From UBA3496 sp964558115 (GTDB lineage: Bacteria; UBA8248): a DNA stretch of 27,213 nt. Position numbers and translations under genes: made by a program. The notes beneath the pieces were generated by a model, which ran no database searches, was not told the origin of the DNA, and saw nothing but the letters and a program-made list of their open reading frames with translations. Shown one piece after another: positions 1 through 6,612 of the stretch (position 1 is the first letter of the stretch; each line of letters opens with the position of its first letter). The DNA lies in NCBI GenBank assembly GCA_964558115.1, contig CAZLCI010000025.1, forward strand, positions 1 through 27,213, read 5' to 3'.

Positions 1-142
1 GCAAACTTCCCCATTAACACCAAAATAAAAAAGTTTTGACTATTGACTCCCTTCTATCTCCAATACTTCCTGTACGCTGTAGTAGGAGTAAGTTCTTTGA
101 TATGGGATTTTTTTAAAGCATCAAAATAGAAAAATGGGAAAT

Positions 143-173
143 AAAAAAACGATGACCAAGAGAGTTTTAGTCA
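143..173 (-). terminator. Rho-independent terminator after the small coiled-coil gene
   Basis: Read on the minus strand there is a 7-bp stem TGACTAA/TTGGTCA with one G-U pair, a 7-nt loop, then TCG and seven T residues. On the plus strand the same stem would have an A-C mismatch and no T-run, so it acts in the minus direction. It lies about 40 bp past the stop codon of the last gene of the lectin/coiled-coil unit and probably ends that transcript. Confidence 0.6.
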
Positions 174-212
174 ATTTTTATCGCCTTTCTGTATCCTAAC
201 TACAACTAGAAA

Positions 213-413
213 CTAACCGAATACTCTTTTAAGATAAGGAGCAAACACAAAAAGAGCAACACCCCCCCAAACTACAATGCGAAGAGACAACAATTTCAAT
301 TCTATCTTTTTTATTCTTACCTCCTGTTTCTCAATCACTCCCTTGAGAATCTCAATTTTATGCTCAGTACTTGGCTCTTCCATATGATCTTCTTCTATAT
401 GTTCTTCTTCCAT
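213..413 (-). CDS. Small acidic coiled-coil protein with a C-terminal membrane segment
   Basis: I do not recognise a family for this 66-residue protein. Residues 1-16 are very acidic. Residues 17-43 are rich in I, L, E and K with heptad-like spacing, which suggests a short coiled coil. Residues about 46-63 are hydrophobic (VVWGGVALFVFAPYL) and should span the membrane, followed by a short basic end (KRVFG). The ATG has an ideal GGAGG five bases upstream. It sits 33 bp after the secreted lectin-like gene on the same strand and before a terminator, so the two are probably cotranscribed. The coiled coil would face the cytoplasm or periplasm depending on topology, which I cannot settle. The good ribosome site and terminator argue that it is real. 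Confidence 0.6.
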   Translation of the reverse strand: MEEEHIEEDHMEEPSTEHKIEILKGVIEKQEVRIKKIELKLLSLRIVVWGGVALFVFAPYLKRVFG

Positions 414-446
414 AAATCCTCCAAAAGTTAAATAAAAAAAACAGCT

Positions 447-1022
447 TTATTTAAAAGGCATCACTGGGCCAGTTCTATTCTGCGGCTCTTCAAATCGCCA
501 CATCTGGCGGTGAAATATTTCTTCAGAACAATTTTTAAGAGAAAGGGATCGGGCCATATGTTTGGAAGGTAGTCTTCTTCCTCCCCGGGTGAGACGAGAT
601 GCCTCTGGACCAATCGTTATACATTTTTCAGGATGCTGTTTTAAAACAAGGCGGTAGTTCTTATGTGCCCATAACTGCAAATCAGACACTTCGCATTCTT
701 TTAACACAAGTTTTGCGCCCTCTTGACTACTATCGGCTTGGACGCATAAGTCATATTCAGGCATACGCAATTTATTTTTACCTATCGCACGAGAATCAAA
801 CAGTTCGTCCTTATGCCAAATACCCTCTTTGCAGGTATGCACTACTAAGGGCCTTTCGGTTTTCACCCTAGATTTATGTCCTGGGATATCTATGCAATGA
901 AATCTGGGTTCATCTAAAGGGTAGAACGCTTTAAGGAAAGTTGGTTTTTCCTGAGCGTGTATCATTGAAAGTGAGACAAAAAGAAGAAAAGGAAAAATGA
1001 ATAAAAAGAAATATTTCTTCAA
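447..1022 (-). CDS. Secreted ricin-type beta-trefoil (lectin-like) protein
   Basis: The predicted protein has 191 residues. A signal peptide fills the first ~24 (MKKYFFLFIF, hydrophobic core, then HAQ), so it should be exported; no lipobox is seen. The mature part shows three repeats of the ricin B / CBM13 beta-trefoil, each with a cysteine pair (C43/C64, C93/C110, C134/C165). QxW motifs are present in repeats two and three (QLW 116-118, QMW 173-175) and degenerate in the first. Such folds usually bind sugars; here no enzyme domain is attached and the ligand is unknown. The start is one of two tandem TTG codons. The second (1022) is preferred because AAGGAG lies six bases before it, against three for the first (1025). 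The gene begins only ~22 bp after a tRNA on the same strand. Confidence 0.75.
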   Translation of the reverse strand: MKKYFFLFIFPFLLFVSLSMIHAQEKPTFLKAFYPLDEPRFHCIDIPGHKSRVKTERPLVVHTCKEGIWHKDELFDSRAIGKNKLRMPEYDLCVQADSSQEGAKLVLKECEVSDLQLWAHKNYRLVLKQHPEKCITIGPEASRLTRGGRRLPSKHMARSLSLKNCSEEIFHRQMWRFEEPQNRTGPVMPFK

Positions 1023-1044
1023 CAAACTCTCCTTGAAAATTTAT

Positions 1045-1132
1045 TGGTGCCGAGGGGGGGACTCGAACCCCCATGAGGGTTAACCTCGCTGGATTTTGAA
1101 TCCAGTGCGTCTACCAATTCCGCCACCCCGGC
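1045..1132 (-). tRNA. tRNA-Leu (anticodon CAA), with encoded CCA
   Basis: On the minus strand the 88-nt sequence folds as a class II tRNA. Acceptor stem GCCGGGG pairs with CCTCGGC, followed by discriminator A and an encoded CCA. The anticodon arm is CTGGA-TTCAAAA-TCCAG, giving anticodon CAA, which reads the leucine codon UUG. A long variable arm (GAGG/CCTC) and a TTCGAGT T-loop closed by five G-C pairs are present. The long variable arm and anticodon together identify it as leucine tRNA. The lectin-like gene starts about 22 bp downstream with no terminator between them. Confidence 0.97.
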
Positions 1133-1153
1133 ATATTAAAACTCAGTAAATCT

Positions 1154-1159
1154 ATCATA
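1154..1159 (-). promoter_or_regulatory. Possible -10 box of the tRNA-Leu promoter
   Basis: TATGAT on the minus strand lies 21 nt before the 5' end of the tRNA. No good -35 is visible at 16-18 nt, so this is a weak call. It would also drive the lectin and coiled-coil genes, which have no separate promoter in the ~22-bp gap after the tRNA. Confidence 0.3.
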
Positions 1160-1274
1160 TTTGCAACAAATTGGCATACCACAGACGAAGTGATTTGAAA
1201 GTTAAAAGACTCTTTTATTATGACTTGATATCATACAAAATACACAAACTGAAATTTCTTTAAAATGGATCATA

Positions 1275-2456
1275 ATGAACTGGACAAAAAACATATGTGT
1301 TGTTCTTTTGGCAACGATTATTCCTATTCTATTATTAGAGTTCGGTCTACGTATTGTTTTCCCAAACAAAGTATTAAAAAACAAAAATATTAGAGACCAT
1401 AGTGACCCTTTTCTGCCAAAACATGTAACCGGCCACACCCTCCAAATTCTTTCTACTTTTGACAAAAACGGATTTAGATTAAACGAAAACAACTGTACAA
1501 AAGAGAGAGTAAAAAAGAAAAGAATTCTCATAGTTGGAGATTCAAATATTGCCGGACGTTTTGTTTCTGATAAAGAACATATCGGGTCTCTTCTAGCAGC
1601 AGCACTCAACAAAGGTGGAAAAGATTGTGTGCAGGTAGACACCTTCGGTGTTTCGGGTTTTGGGCCAGATCAAACACTGTTCGCGATAGAGAAATTCACG
1701 AAAAAAAACATTTACTCTTCTATAATTTTTCATGTCTTCGCAGATAACGATTTAGGAGATTTAATCAGAAATAATTATCCATGGAAAAATGGAGAACTGC
1801 AAAATAATGGATATTGCTATATGGCTCCCGGGATAATTGGAAAATCCCTTTTATTCAAAGCAGTTCGAAAAGCATTATTTGTTACCACAGGATTCTGGAA
1901 AAGTGTTTCTCTCAAACATTCTTTAGGGAAACATGAATTATGTATCGAAGCACCGTACATCATAAAAAATAGTTTTTTTGAAAGTTTAAGAGATGGAACT
2001 CCTCAGGAATGGAACTCTTTCAAAAAGGGACTTGTCCATATCTATATGCAAGATAGATATGATATCGAGTTCTCCTGCTTTACAAACACAACTGCAATAA
2101 AAGAAACAAGAAAACGTTTAAATTTCATTTTTTCAAGATTCTTGGAAACATCAAAAGAACTCAATTTTCAAGGAAATGTTCTAATACAACCATCCGAAGT
2201 CGATGTCACAACAAACAATTCTGAATTTAGCAAGGACTTGAAAACCTTATGTCCTAAATATAAGCAAAATAATCTTACAGAACTAATTTCTAGCACGGTC
2301 TCAAAGAGTCTTCCAACCTTAAATCTTTATGACATTTTCAGAAACTGTAATGAATGCTATTTTTCTGATAATGAATGGAAAAATAACAACCATTGGAATA
2401 AAAAAGGAATCCGATTGGCAGTAAGAGAAATTACAAAAGAATTGGAGTTAAGATAG
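1275..2456 (+). CDS. Membrane-anchored SGNH/GDSL-hydrolase-like protein
   Basis: The protein has 393 residues. A single hydrophobic segment (residues ~6-30) should anchor it in the inner membrane with the rest outside. Block I of the SGNH family is seen as VGDSN (S90 nucleophile). Block III appears as ADND (156-159) and block V as NxxHWN (H373). Family members are esterases, lipases or O-acetyl-transferring and removing enzymes acting on lipids or cell-envelope sugars. The substrate here cannot be named. Two key positions differ from the usual pattern: block III has Ala instead of Gly, and the Asp three residues before the catalytic His is Asn370. Activity is therefore less certain than the fold. 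An enolase-superfamily gene follows 35 bp later on the same strand. Confidence 0.7.
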   Translation: MNWTKNICVVLLATIIPILLLEFGLRIVFPNKVLKNKNIRDHSDPFLPKHVTGHTLQILSTFDKNGFRLNENNCTKERVKKKRILIVGDSNIAGRFVSDKEHIGSLLAAALNKGGKDCVQVDTFGVSGFGPDQTLFAIEKFTKKNIYSSIIFHVFADNDLGDLIRNNYPWKNGELQNNGYCYMAPGIIGKSLLFKAVRKALFVTTGFWKSVSLKHSLGKHELCIEAPYIIKNSFFESLRDGTPQEWNSFKKGLVHIYMQDRYDIEFSCFTNTTAIKETRKRLNFIFSRFLETSKELNFQGNVLIQPSEVDVTTNNSEFSKDLKTLCPKYKQNNLTELISSTVSKSLPTLNLYDIFRNCNECYFSDNEWKNNNHWNKKGIRLAVREITKELELR

Positions 2457-2491
2457 ACCCTACAATTAATCGATTCTTTCTTGAGGGAAAA

Positions 2492-3598
2492 ATGAAAATT
2501 GAAAATGCAAACATTTGGACTATCAAAAGCAAGGTAGAACAAAAATCCCGTAATCGATATGGCGCAGTGAATTTTTTAGAGAGAACTCTTCTTCGCCTAG
2601 AAGACGAAAAGGGCAATGAGGGATGGGGAGAAATGATGCCTATTATTTTTACAACCGAGAAAGCAAACAACGCCACAAAGGCTATGCAAACGATCACAGA
2701 ATCTCTGAAAAAAATGTCAGAAATTGAACCTATTTCAAACTCAAACGTAATAGATGATCTTCACGATTTATCTGAACTTAAGGCTGCTCGCTCATCCATC
2801 GAATGTGCATTACTAGATATTGAGTCCAAAAGAGAACAAAAATCTTTACTTGAAAAACTGGGAGGGAGTCATACCAAAGCAAATTTAGATGGCCCTATTG
2901 GTCTGGAATCTCCTGAAGATGCAATACAGAAAACAAAAAATTATCTTACTGAAGGTATTTCTACTGTGAAAGTAAAAGTGGGAGTGAATGTAAAGGATGA
3001 TGCAAATCGTCTTATCGCATTAAGAGAAGAATTCGGGGAGGATATCGAAATAAGAATGGATGCCAATGGTGGCTATACGAATGAAGAAGTTTTTGAATTT
3101 TGCAACCTAATCTTACCAGTTGCAGTCCAACATTTTGAACAACCAGTGCTTCCATCCAATGATCGTTGCTTTGAAATCTTTAGAGAAATAAGAGAAATGG
3201 GAATTCCCGTCGCAGTGGATGAATCTTTATTCTCGCTTCAAGATGCAGAAATTTTAGTACAAGAAGACGCCCTAGATGTAGGAGTCATAAAAATTTCTAA
3301 ATTCGGCGGAGTGCTAATAGCAAAGAAAATTGCGAACCTACTCGAAAGCGCAGGGAAAAAATGCGTAATCAGTGCATCTTATGAATCATTAGTAGGCAAA
3401 TCTATGGCCTTGGCTTTAGCCCTGTCTTTAAACAATACCGACCTTGCTCATGAGGTTGGTCACTTTGCAAAAGAACCTACTATCACCGAATGGGCCCACA
3501 ACAATTCAAACGGAAGCATGTCCTATGGTCATTGCATTGGCCTAGGAGCAGAAGGAAATATAGAGAAGATAAACTCTATCGCAACAAGTTCCTTTTGA
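2492..3598 (+). CDS. Enolase-superfamily enzyme, muconate-cycloisomerase subgroup
   Basis: The 368-residue protein has the enolase-superfamily layout: an N-terminal alpha/beta lid (about 1-125), then a barrel. Catalytic and metal-binding residues are visible in order: KxK (K160, K162), metal ligands D190 (MDANGGY), E216 (FEQP) and D243 (VDES), then KISKFGG with K267. Paired lysines on opposite barrel strands define the muconate cycloisomerase subgroup, which includes muconate cycloisomerases, dipeptide epimerases, N-succinylamino-acid racemases and o-succinylbenzoate synthases. Sequence alone does not choose among these, and no menaquinone or murein-peptide gene is nearby to help. The ATG has GAGGG upstream. 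It is probably cotranscribed with the SGNH-like gene and converges on the selenoprotein gene 22 bp away. Confidence 0.8.
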   Translation: MKIENANIWTIKSKVEQKSRNRYGAVNFLERTLLRLEDEKGNEGWGEMMPIIFTTEKANNATKAMQTITESLKKMSEIEPISNSNVIDDLHDLSELKAARSSIECALLDIESKREQKSLLEKLGGSHTKANLDGPIGLESPEDAIQKTKNYLTEGISTVKVKVGVNVKDDANRLIALREEFGEDIEIRMDANGGYTNEEVFEFCNLILPVAVQHFEQPVLPSNDRCFEIFREIREMGIPVAVDESLFSLQDAEILVQEDALDVGVIKISKFGGVLIAKKIANLLESAGKKCVISASYESLVGKSMALALALSLNNTDLAHEVGHFAKEPTITEWAHNNSNGSMSYGHCIGLGAEGNIEKINSIATSSF

Positions 3599-3620
3599 TT
3601 TTCCCAAATCCGTTTTCCGG

Positions 3621-4274
3621 TCAAGCTATTTCTTCAGGAAATTCTTCAGGCCATTCATCTATAACCGCTTGAAGATAAGCTTTTAATTCCTCAGGATCTT
3701 TCTTTCTACTAAGAGAACGTTCGATATAATTTTTTTCCTCAATCGGGACTTTCATAGCATCGTTAAATTTATTTCTCATATTTAGATAACAAATTGTCAT
3801 CGTAAGTTCGACTAAGGCGACATCTGACAAATGTTTAGAAACATTCTCGTAAATATCATCACGACAACTCGCTGTTCCCTTAGTAACATGTTCAGCCCAT
3901 TCAATAATCGAACGATCCTTTTCAGAAAATTCGGGAGAATTCTTATACTCCCCTGAGCTCATCATATTTTGCAGTTCATCAGAAATACCTACCGATCGTC
4001 CGACCGGTTCATTATGGGCAAGTCAATACGCACATTCATTCACTTGACTTGTTCTGATGATAGCCAATTCCTTTGTTCTGGTTTCTAAAACAGAACCGAT
4101 TCCTTGCCTCATTAATGTAGATGTGAGAGGCAACATAAATTTTGTGGCAAACGGCTGACGTGCCATAACCATCCATGAATTGGGTGTTCTGCTGAGAAGT
4201 ATATCCGCATGTTTATATAAGCGGGCGACCTCTCCCTTTGCTTCAACTCTAGTAATCGCTGGGACTCGATCCAA
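3621..4274 (-). CDS. Selenoprotein of the AhpD / carboxymuconolactone-decarboxylase-like family (Sec84, TGA at 4023-4025)
   Basis: Reading through one in-frame TGA gives a continuous 217-residue protein. The join reads ECAY-U-LAHNE, which matches the CxxC redox centre of AhpD-like proteins with selenocysteine at the second position (C81, U84). E69 stands 12 residues before C81, the same spacing as the catalytic Glu of AhpD (EX11CXXC). The His normally four residues after the second Cys is Asn88, with His87 beside it. AhpD-type proteins reduce peroxides with thiol partners; the exact substrate here is unknown. The start is TTG with GGAGG six bases upstream; no in-frame ATG is near. A hairpin just after the TGA fits a bacterial SECIS element. 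Without recoding the gene would look like two fragments (4023-4274 and 3621-3965), the second lacking an obvious start context. Confidence 0.9.
3991..4008 (-). promoter_or_regulatory. Bacterial SECIS-like hairpin for the AhpD-like selenoprotein
   Basis: On the minus strand ACCGGTC pairs with GATCGGT (7 bp, one G-U) around a 4-nt loop GGAC. The loop starts after 21 nt following the TGA at 4025-4023. Bacterial SECIS elements sit inside the coding region directly after the UGA. They have a short upper stem, a guanine in the first loop positions and a UGA-to-loop distance of roughly 16-37 nt. All are met, and the hairpin is strikingly GC-rich for this AT-rich region. Confidence 0.8.
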
Positions 4275-4311
4275 TTGAAACCTCCATATTTTATATTAAT
4301 TTACTTAGCTA

Positions 4312-4317
4312 ATTATA
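4312..4317 (-). promoter_or_regulatory. Probable -10 box for the AhpD-like selenoprotein gene
   Basis: A perfect TATAAT on the minus strand lies 38 nt before the TTG start. The -35 region is poor (TTTCAT at 17 nt spacing), so an activator may be needed or the call may be chance in AT-rich DNA. An 8-bp palindrome TTAGCTAA (4305-4312) touches the box. Confidence 0.4.
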
Positions 4318-4341
4318 AACAGGAATAGAATAAAATGAAAT

Positions 4342-4369
4342 TTGTCTTTTTTTAGTAATCAACTACAAT
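4342..4369 (+). promoter_or_regulatory. Probable promoter of the OsmC-like selenoprotein / acyl-CoA synthetase unit
   Basis: TTGTCT (4342-4347), a 16-nt spacer and TACAAT (4364-4369) form a reasonable sigma-70 promoter. Transcription would begin near 4376. The ATG at 4368 would then be off the transcript, which supports the downstream TTG at 4401 as the real start of the OsmC-like gene. It lies back to back with the putative promoter of the divergent selenoprotein gene, so a shared regulator is possible. Confidence 0.4.
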
Positions 4370-4400
4370 GGATATTATTTACAAAATTAGGAGAAAAACG

Positions 4401-4946
4401 TTGACCGAACAACCACTAGACCCTCGAAAAGACAGTGCAGTTCCTGGAGAGAGAACCATTGACAAACCTGAACTTCCAAAGCAGGGATACGCTTTCACTA
4501 TGTCTGCAAGTACAGAAACTGTGGAAGGAAAAGGACAACTTAAAATTGGATATCATAGAGATTTTGAAGTCCTCTGCGATGAGCCACAACGGATAGGTGG
4601 AGAAGATTCACATCCACAACCTCTTTGCTACATTGCTATGGGAATTGGATTCTGACTACTTACACAGCTTGCGCGGTACGCGCATATGATGAAACTCTCT
4701 GTAGGAAAAGCGACCGTTAATGTAGATCTAGATTATTTTTTAAAAGGATCAGTACTGAAAAATACGGTCAATTCAGGATGCTCTGCTGCCAGAACACATT
4801 TTATCGTTAATTCGGACGAACCTAGAGAGAAGATCGAACAACTGATAAAAAATGCTAAACAGGGTTGTTTTGCAGAAAAGATGTTAGAAGCAGCAGTTCC
4901 ATTAACCAGCACAATTGAATTGAACGGAGAAAGTTTTTCTATTTAG
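4401..4946 (+). CDS. OsmC-like selenoprotein (Sec85, TGA at 4653-4655)
   Basis: Reading through one in-frame TGA gives a complete OsmC-fold protein of 181 residues. The N-terminal half ends GGEDSHPQPL...GIGF, the usual lead-in to the peroxidatic cysteine helix of OsmC-like proteins. The TGA sits exactly at that cysteine (U85). The second half carries KQGCFAEKM with C146, at the place of the resolving cysteine. OsmC proteins reduce organic hydroperoxides, and a Sec-Cys pair would do the same chemistry. The start chosen is TTG 4401, with AGGAG seven bases upstream. An in-frame ATG at 4368 has no ribosome site and overlaps a likely promoter. An SECIS-like hairpin follows the TGA. Read without Sec, the gene would break at 4655 and appear to restart at 4686. 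It lies just upstream of the acyl-CoA synthetase gene. Confidence 0.9.
4670..4684 (+). promoter_or_regulatory. Bacterial SECIS-like hairpin for the OsmC-like selenoprotein
   Basis: TGCGCG pairs perfectly with CGCGCA around the 3-nt loop GTA. The loop starts after 20 nt following the TGA (4653-4655) and opens with GU, the dinucleotide known to matter for SelB binding in the E. coli fdhF element. The upper stem and loop (UUGCGCGGU) recall the fdhF apex. The distance is within one nucleotide of that in the neighbouring AhpD-like gene. Confidence 0.85.
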
Positions 4947-4963
4947 GAATTTTGGATAATCAT

Positions 4964-6592
4964 ATGGACATCGACAAATCTGTAAATTTTGCCTCACTTA
5001 GTCCTTTAAGCTTCCTAGAAAGAAATCAATGGGTCTATAAAAACAAAGAAGCGATAATGTATGGCCCTCAAAAGTATACCTACAGAGAATTTTCTGATCG
5101 TGTTCAAAGATGTGCTTCCGCATTAAAAAATGCAGGAATTAAGCCTGGGGATAGAATTGCTTACCTATGTCCAAATATTCCTCCTATGCTAGAAGCGCAT
5201 TTTGCCGTACCACTACTAGGTGCAATATTGGTAGCGATGAATACCCGTCTTTCCCCAGATGAAATTGCCTATATTTGTGACCACTCTGGTGCAAAAATTC
5301 TTATAGCGGATGCTGAACTTGCAATTCCTTTAAGCACTCACAAAGAAAAATTTTCTACAATTGAGACTTTTGTAAATGTGATTGACGAACAAGCAGGTTT
5401 TGGTGAAAAAGATGCGATATTTGAAGGTCCAGAATACGAAAGTTTTATAAATTCATCAGAAAACAATCAATTGCCATGGAAAATAGAAGATGAACTCACG
5501 CCAATTTCTATTAATTATACGAGTGGAACAACAGGAAAACCAAAAGGAGTCATGTACACTCATCGAGGTGCCTATTTAAATGCATTGTCTGGCATTCTTG
5601 AAGCTACAGGTTCTGTGTATATGAATTATTTATGGACTCTCCCTATGTTTCACTGTAATGGCTGGTGTTATCCATGGGGAGTAACTTCTGTTGGTGGAAG
5701 ACATATTTGCCTCAGGACAAATGACCCTGCCGAAATTTTTAGATTAATAAGAGAAGAAAAAGTGTCACATTTTTGTGCTGCTCCAACAGTACTAACAGGA
5801 TTAAGCAACCATCCCTCAGCCAAAAACGGTCCTTTTCCTCAACCTGTAACGGTAATGACTGGAGGAGCACCTCCTTCTCCAACTATTATATCAACAATAG
5901 AAGAAGAACTCGGGGGAAAAATAGTTCATGTCTATGGATTAACCGAGACCTATGGACCACATACTGTTTGCACATGGAATCCTGATTGGGACACTCTAAA
6001 TAATGAAGAACGAGCACAATTAAAATCAAGACAGGGTGTACCTTTTGTGATTACGGGAGAATGTGACGTAAAAGACAAGGACATGAAGAGTGTTCCATGG
6101 GACAAAAAAACACAAGGCGAGGTCATGATGAGAGGAAATACAGTGATGGCTGGATATTATGAAAATCCAGAGGCAACCGAAAAAGCATTTAATGGAGGTT
6201 GGTTCCATAGTGGAGATATTGCAATAACTTATGAAGATGGATACATCGATCTACAAGATAGAGCAAAAGATATAATCATTTCCGGAGGAGAAAATATATC
6301 TACGATTGAAATAGAAAAAGCTATTTCATCTCATGAGTCTGTTTTAGAAGTTGCCGTAGTTGCAGTTCCAGATGACAAATGGGGAGAAGTACCAAAAGCA
6401 TTTATTGTTAAAAAAGACAATGCCAAAGTTACAAGTGAAGAAATTATAAAACATGTAAAATCAAAAATTGCCAAATTCAAAGCTCCTAAATATGTCGAAT
6501 TTGGAGAACTACCAAAAACTTCAACTGGAAAGATACAAAAGTATAAACTCCGTGACCAGGAATGGACTGGCAGAAAAAAAAGAGTAAACTAA
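4964..6592 (+). CDS. AMP-forming acyl-CoA synthetase (DmdB/FadD-like)
   Basis: This ~542-residue enzyme activates a carboxylic acid with ATP and joins it to coenzyme A. Motifs of the ANL family are all present: the phosphate loop TSGTTGKPKG (~187-196), YGLTET, the GWFHSGD motif, the hinge DRAKDIIISGGENIS, and PKTSTGK with the catalytic Lys near residue 523. The stretch PMFHCNGWCYPWG is typical of the clade holding methylmercaptopropionate-CoA ligases (DmdB) and medium-chain acyl-CoA ligases. The substrate cannot be fixed from sequence. The start is ATG 4964 or TTG 4952. The ATG has a weak GGAT six bases away; the TTG has AGGA only three bases away. It begins 5-17 bp after the OsmC-like selenoprotein gene, so the two should share a transcript. 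Confidence 0.88.
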   Translation: MDIDKSVNFASLSPLSFLERNQWVYKNKEAIMYGPQKYTYREFSDRVQRCASALKNAGIKPGDRIAYLCPNIPPMLEAHFAVPLLGAILVAMNTRLSPDEIAYICDHSGAKILIADAELAIPLSTHKEKFSTIETFVNVIDEQAGFGEKDAIFEGPEYESFINSSENNQLPWKIEDELTPISINYTSGTTGKPKGVMYTHRGAYLNALSGILEATGSVYMNYLWTLPMFHCNGWCYPWGVTSVGGRHICLRTNDPAEIFRLIREEKVSHFCAAPTVLTGLSNHPSAKNGPFPQPVTVMTGGAPPSPTIISTIEEELGGKIVHVYGLTETYGPHTVCTWNPDWDTLNNEERAQLKSRQGVPFVITGECDVKDKDMKSVPWDKKTQGEVMMRGNTVMAGYYENPEATEKAFNGGWFHSGDIAITYEDGYIDLQDRAKDIIISGGENISTIEIEKAISSHESVLEVAVVAVPDDKWGEVPKAFIVKKDNAKVTSEEIIKHVKSKIAKFKAPKYVEFGELPKTSTGKIQKYKLRDQEWTGRKKRVN

Positions 6593-6612
6593 TATATGCC
6601 TATAACCTTGAG

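Noticed and set aside
599..871. Open frame on the plus strand inside the lectin-like gene
   Set aside because: It lies antisense to a gene with a signal peptide and clear cysteine/QxW repeats, and its translation resembles no family.
1202..1642. Open frame antisense to the start of the SGNH-like gene
   Set aside because: It overlaps the well-supported membrane anchor and GDSN region and shows no recognisable domain.
3621..4274. Two separate carboxymuconolactone-decarboxylase fragments, or a pseudogene
   Set aside because: The frame is intact on both sides of a single TGA, the TGA is at the catalytic Cys position, and a SECIS-like hairpin follows. Selenocysteine explains all three.
4401..4946. 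OsmC gene split by a nonsense mutation with a restart at 4686
   Set aside because: The 30 bases after the TGA encode conserved family-like residues in the same frame, and the stop is exactly at the peroxidatic Cys. The same pattern occurs in the neighbouring gene.
3621..4946. TGA read as tryptophan or glycine by an altered genetic code
   Set aside because: TGA ends many genes here (miaA, trpD, hisC, tyrA, truA and the enolase-like gene), several in ATGA-type overlaps, and it appears in-frame only at the two redox sites.
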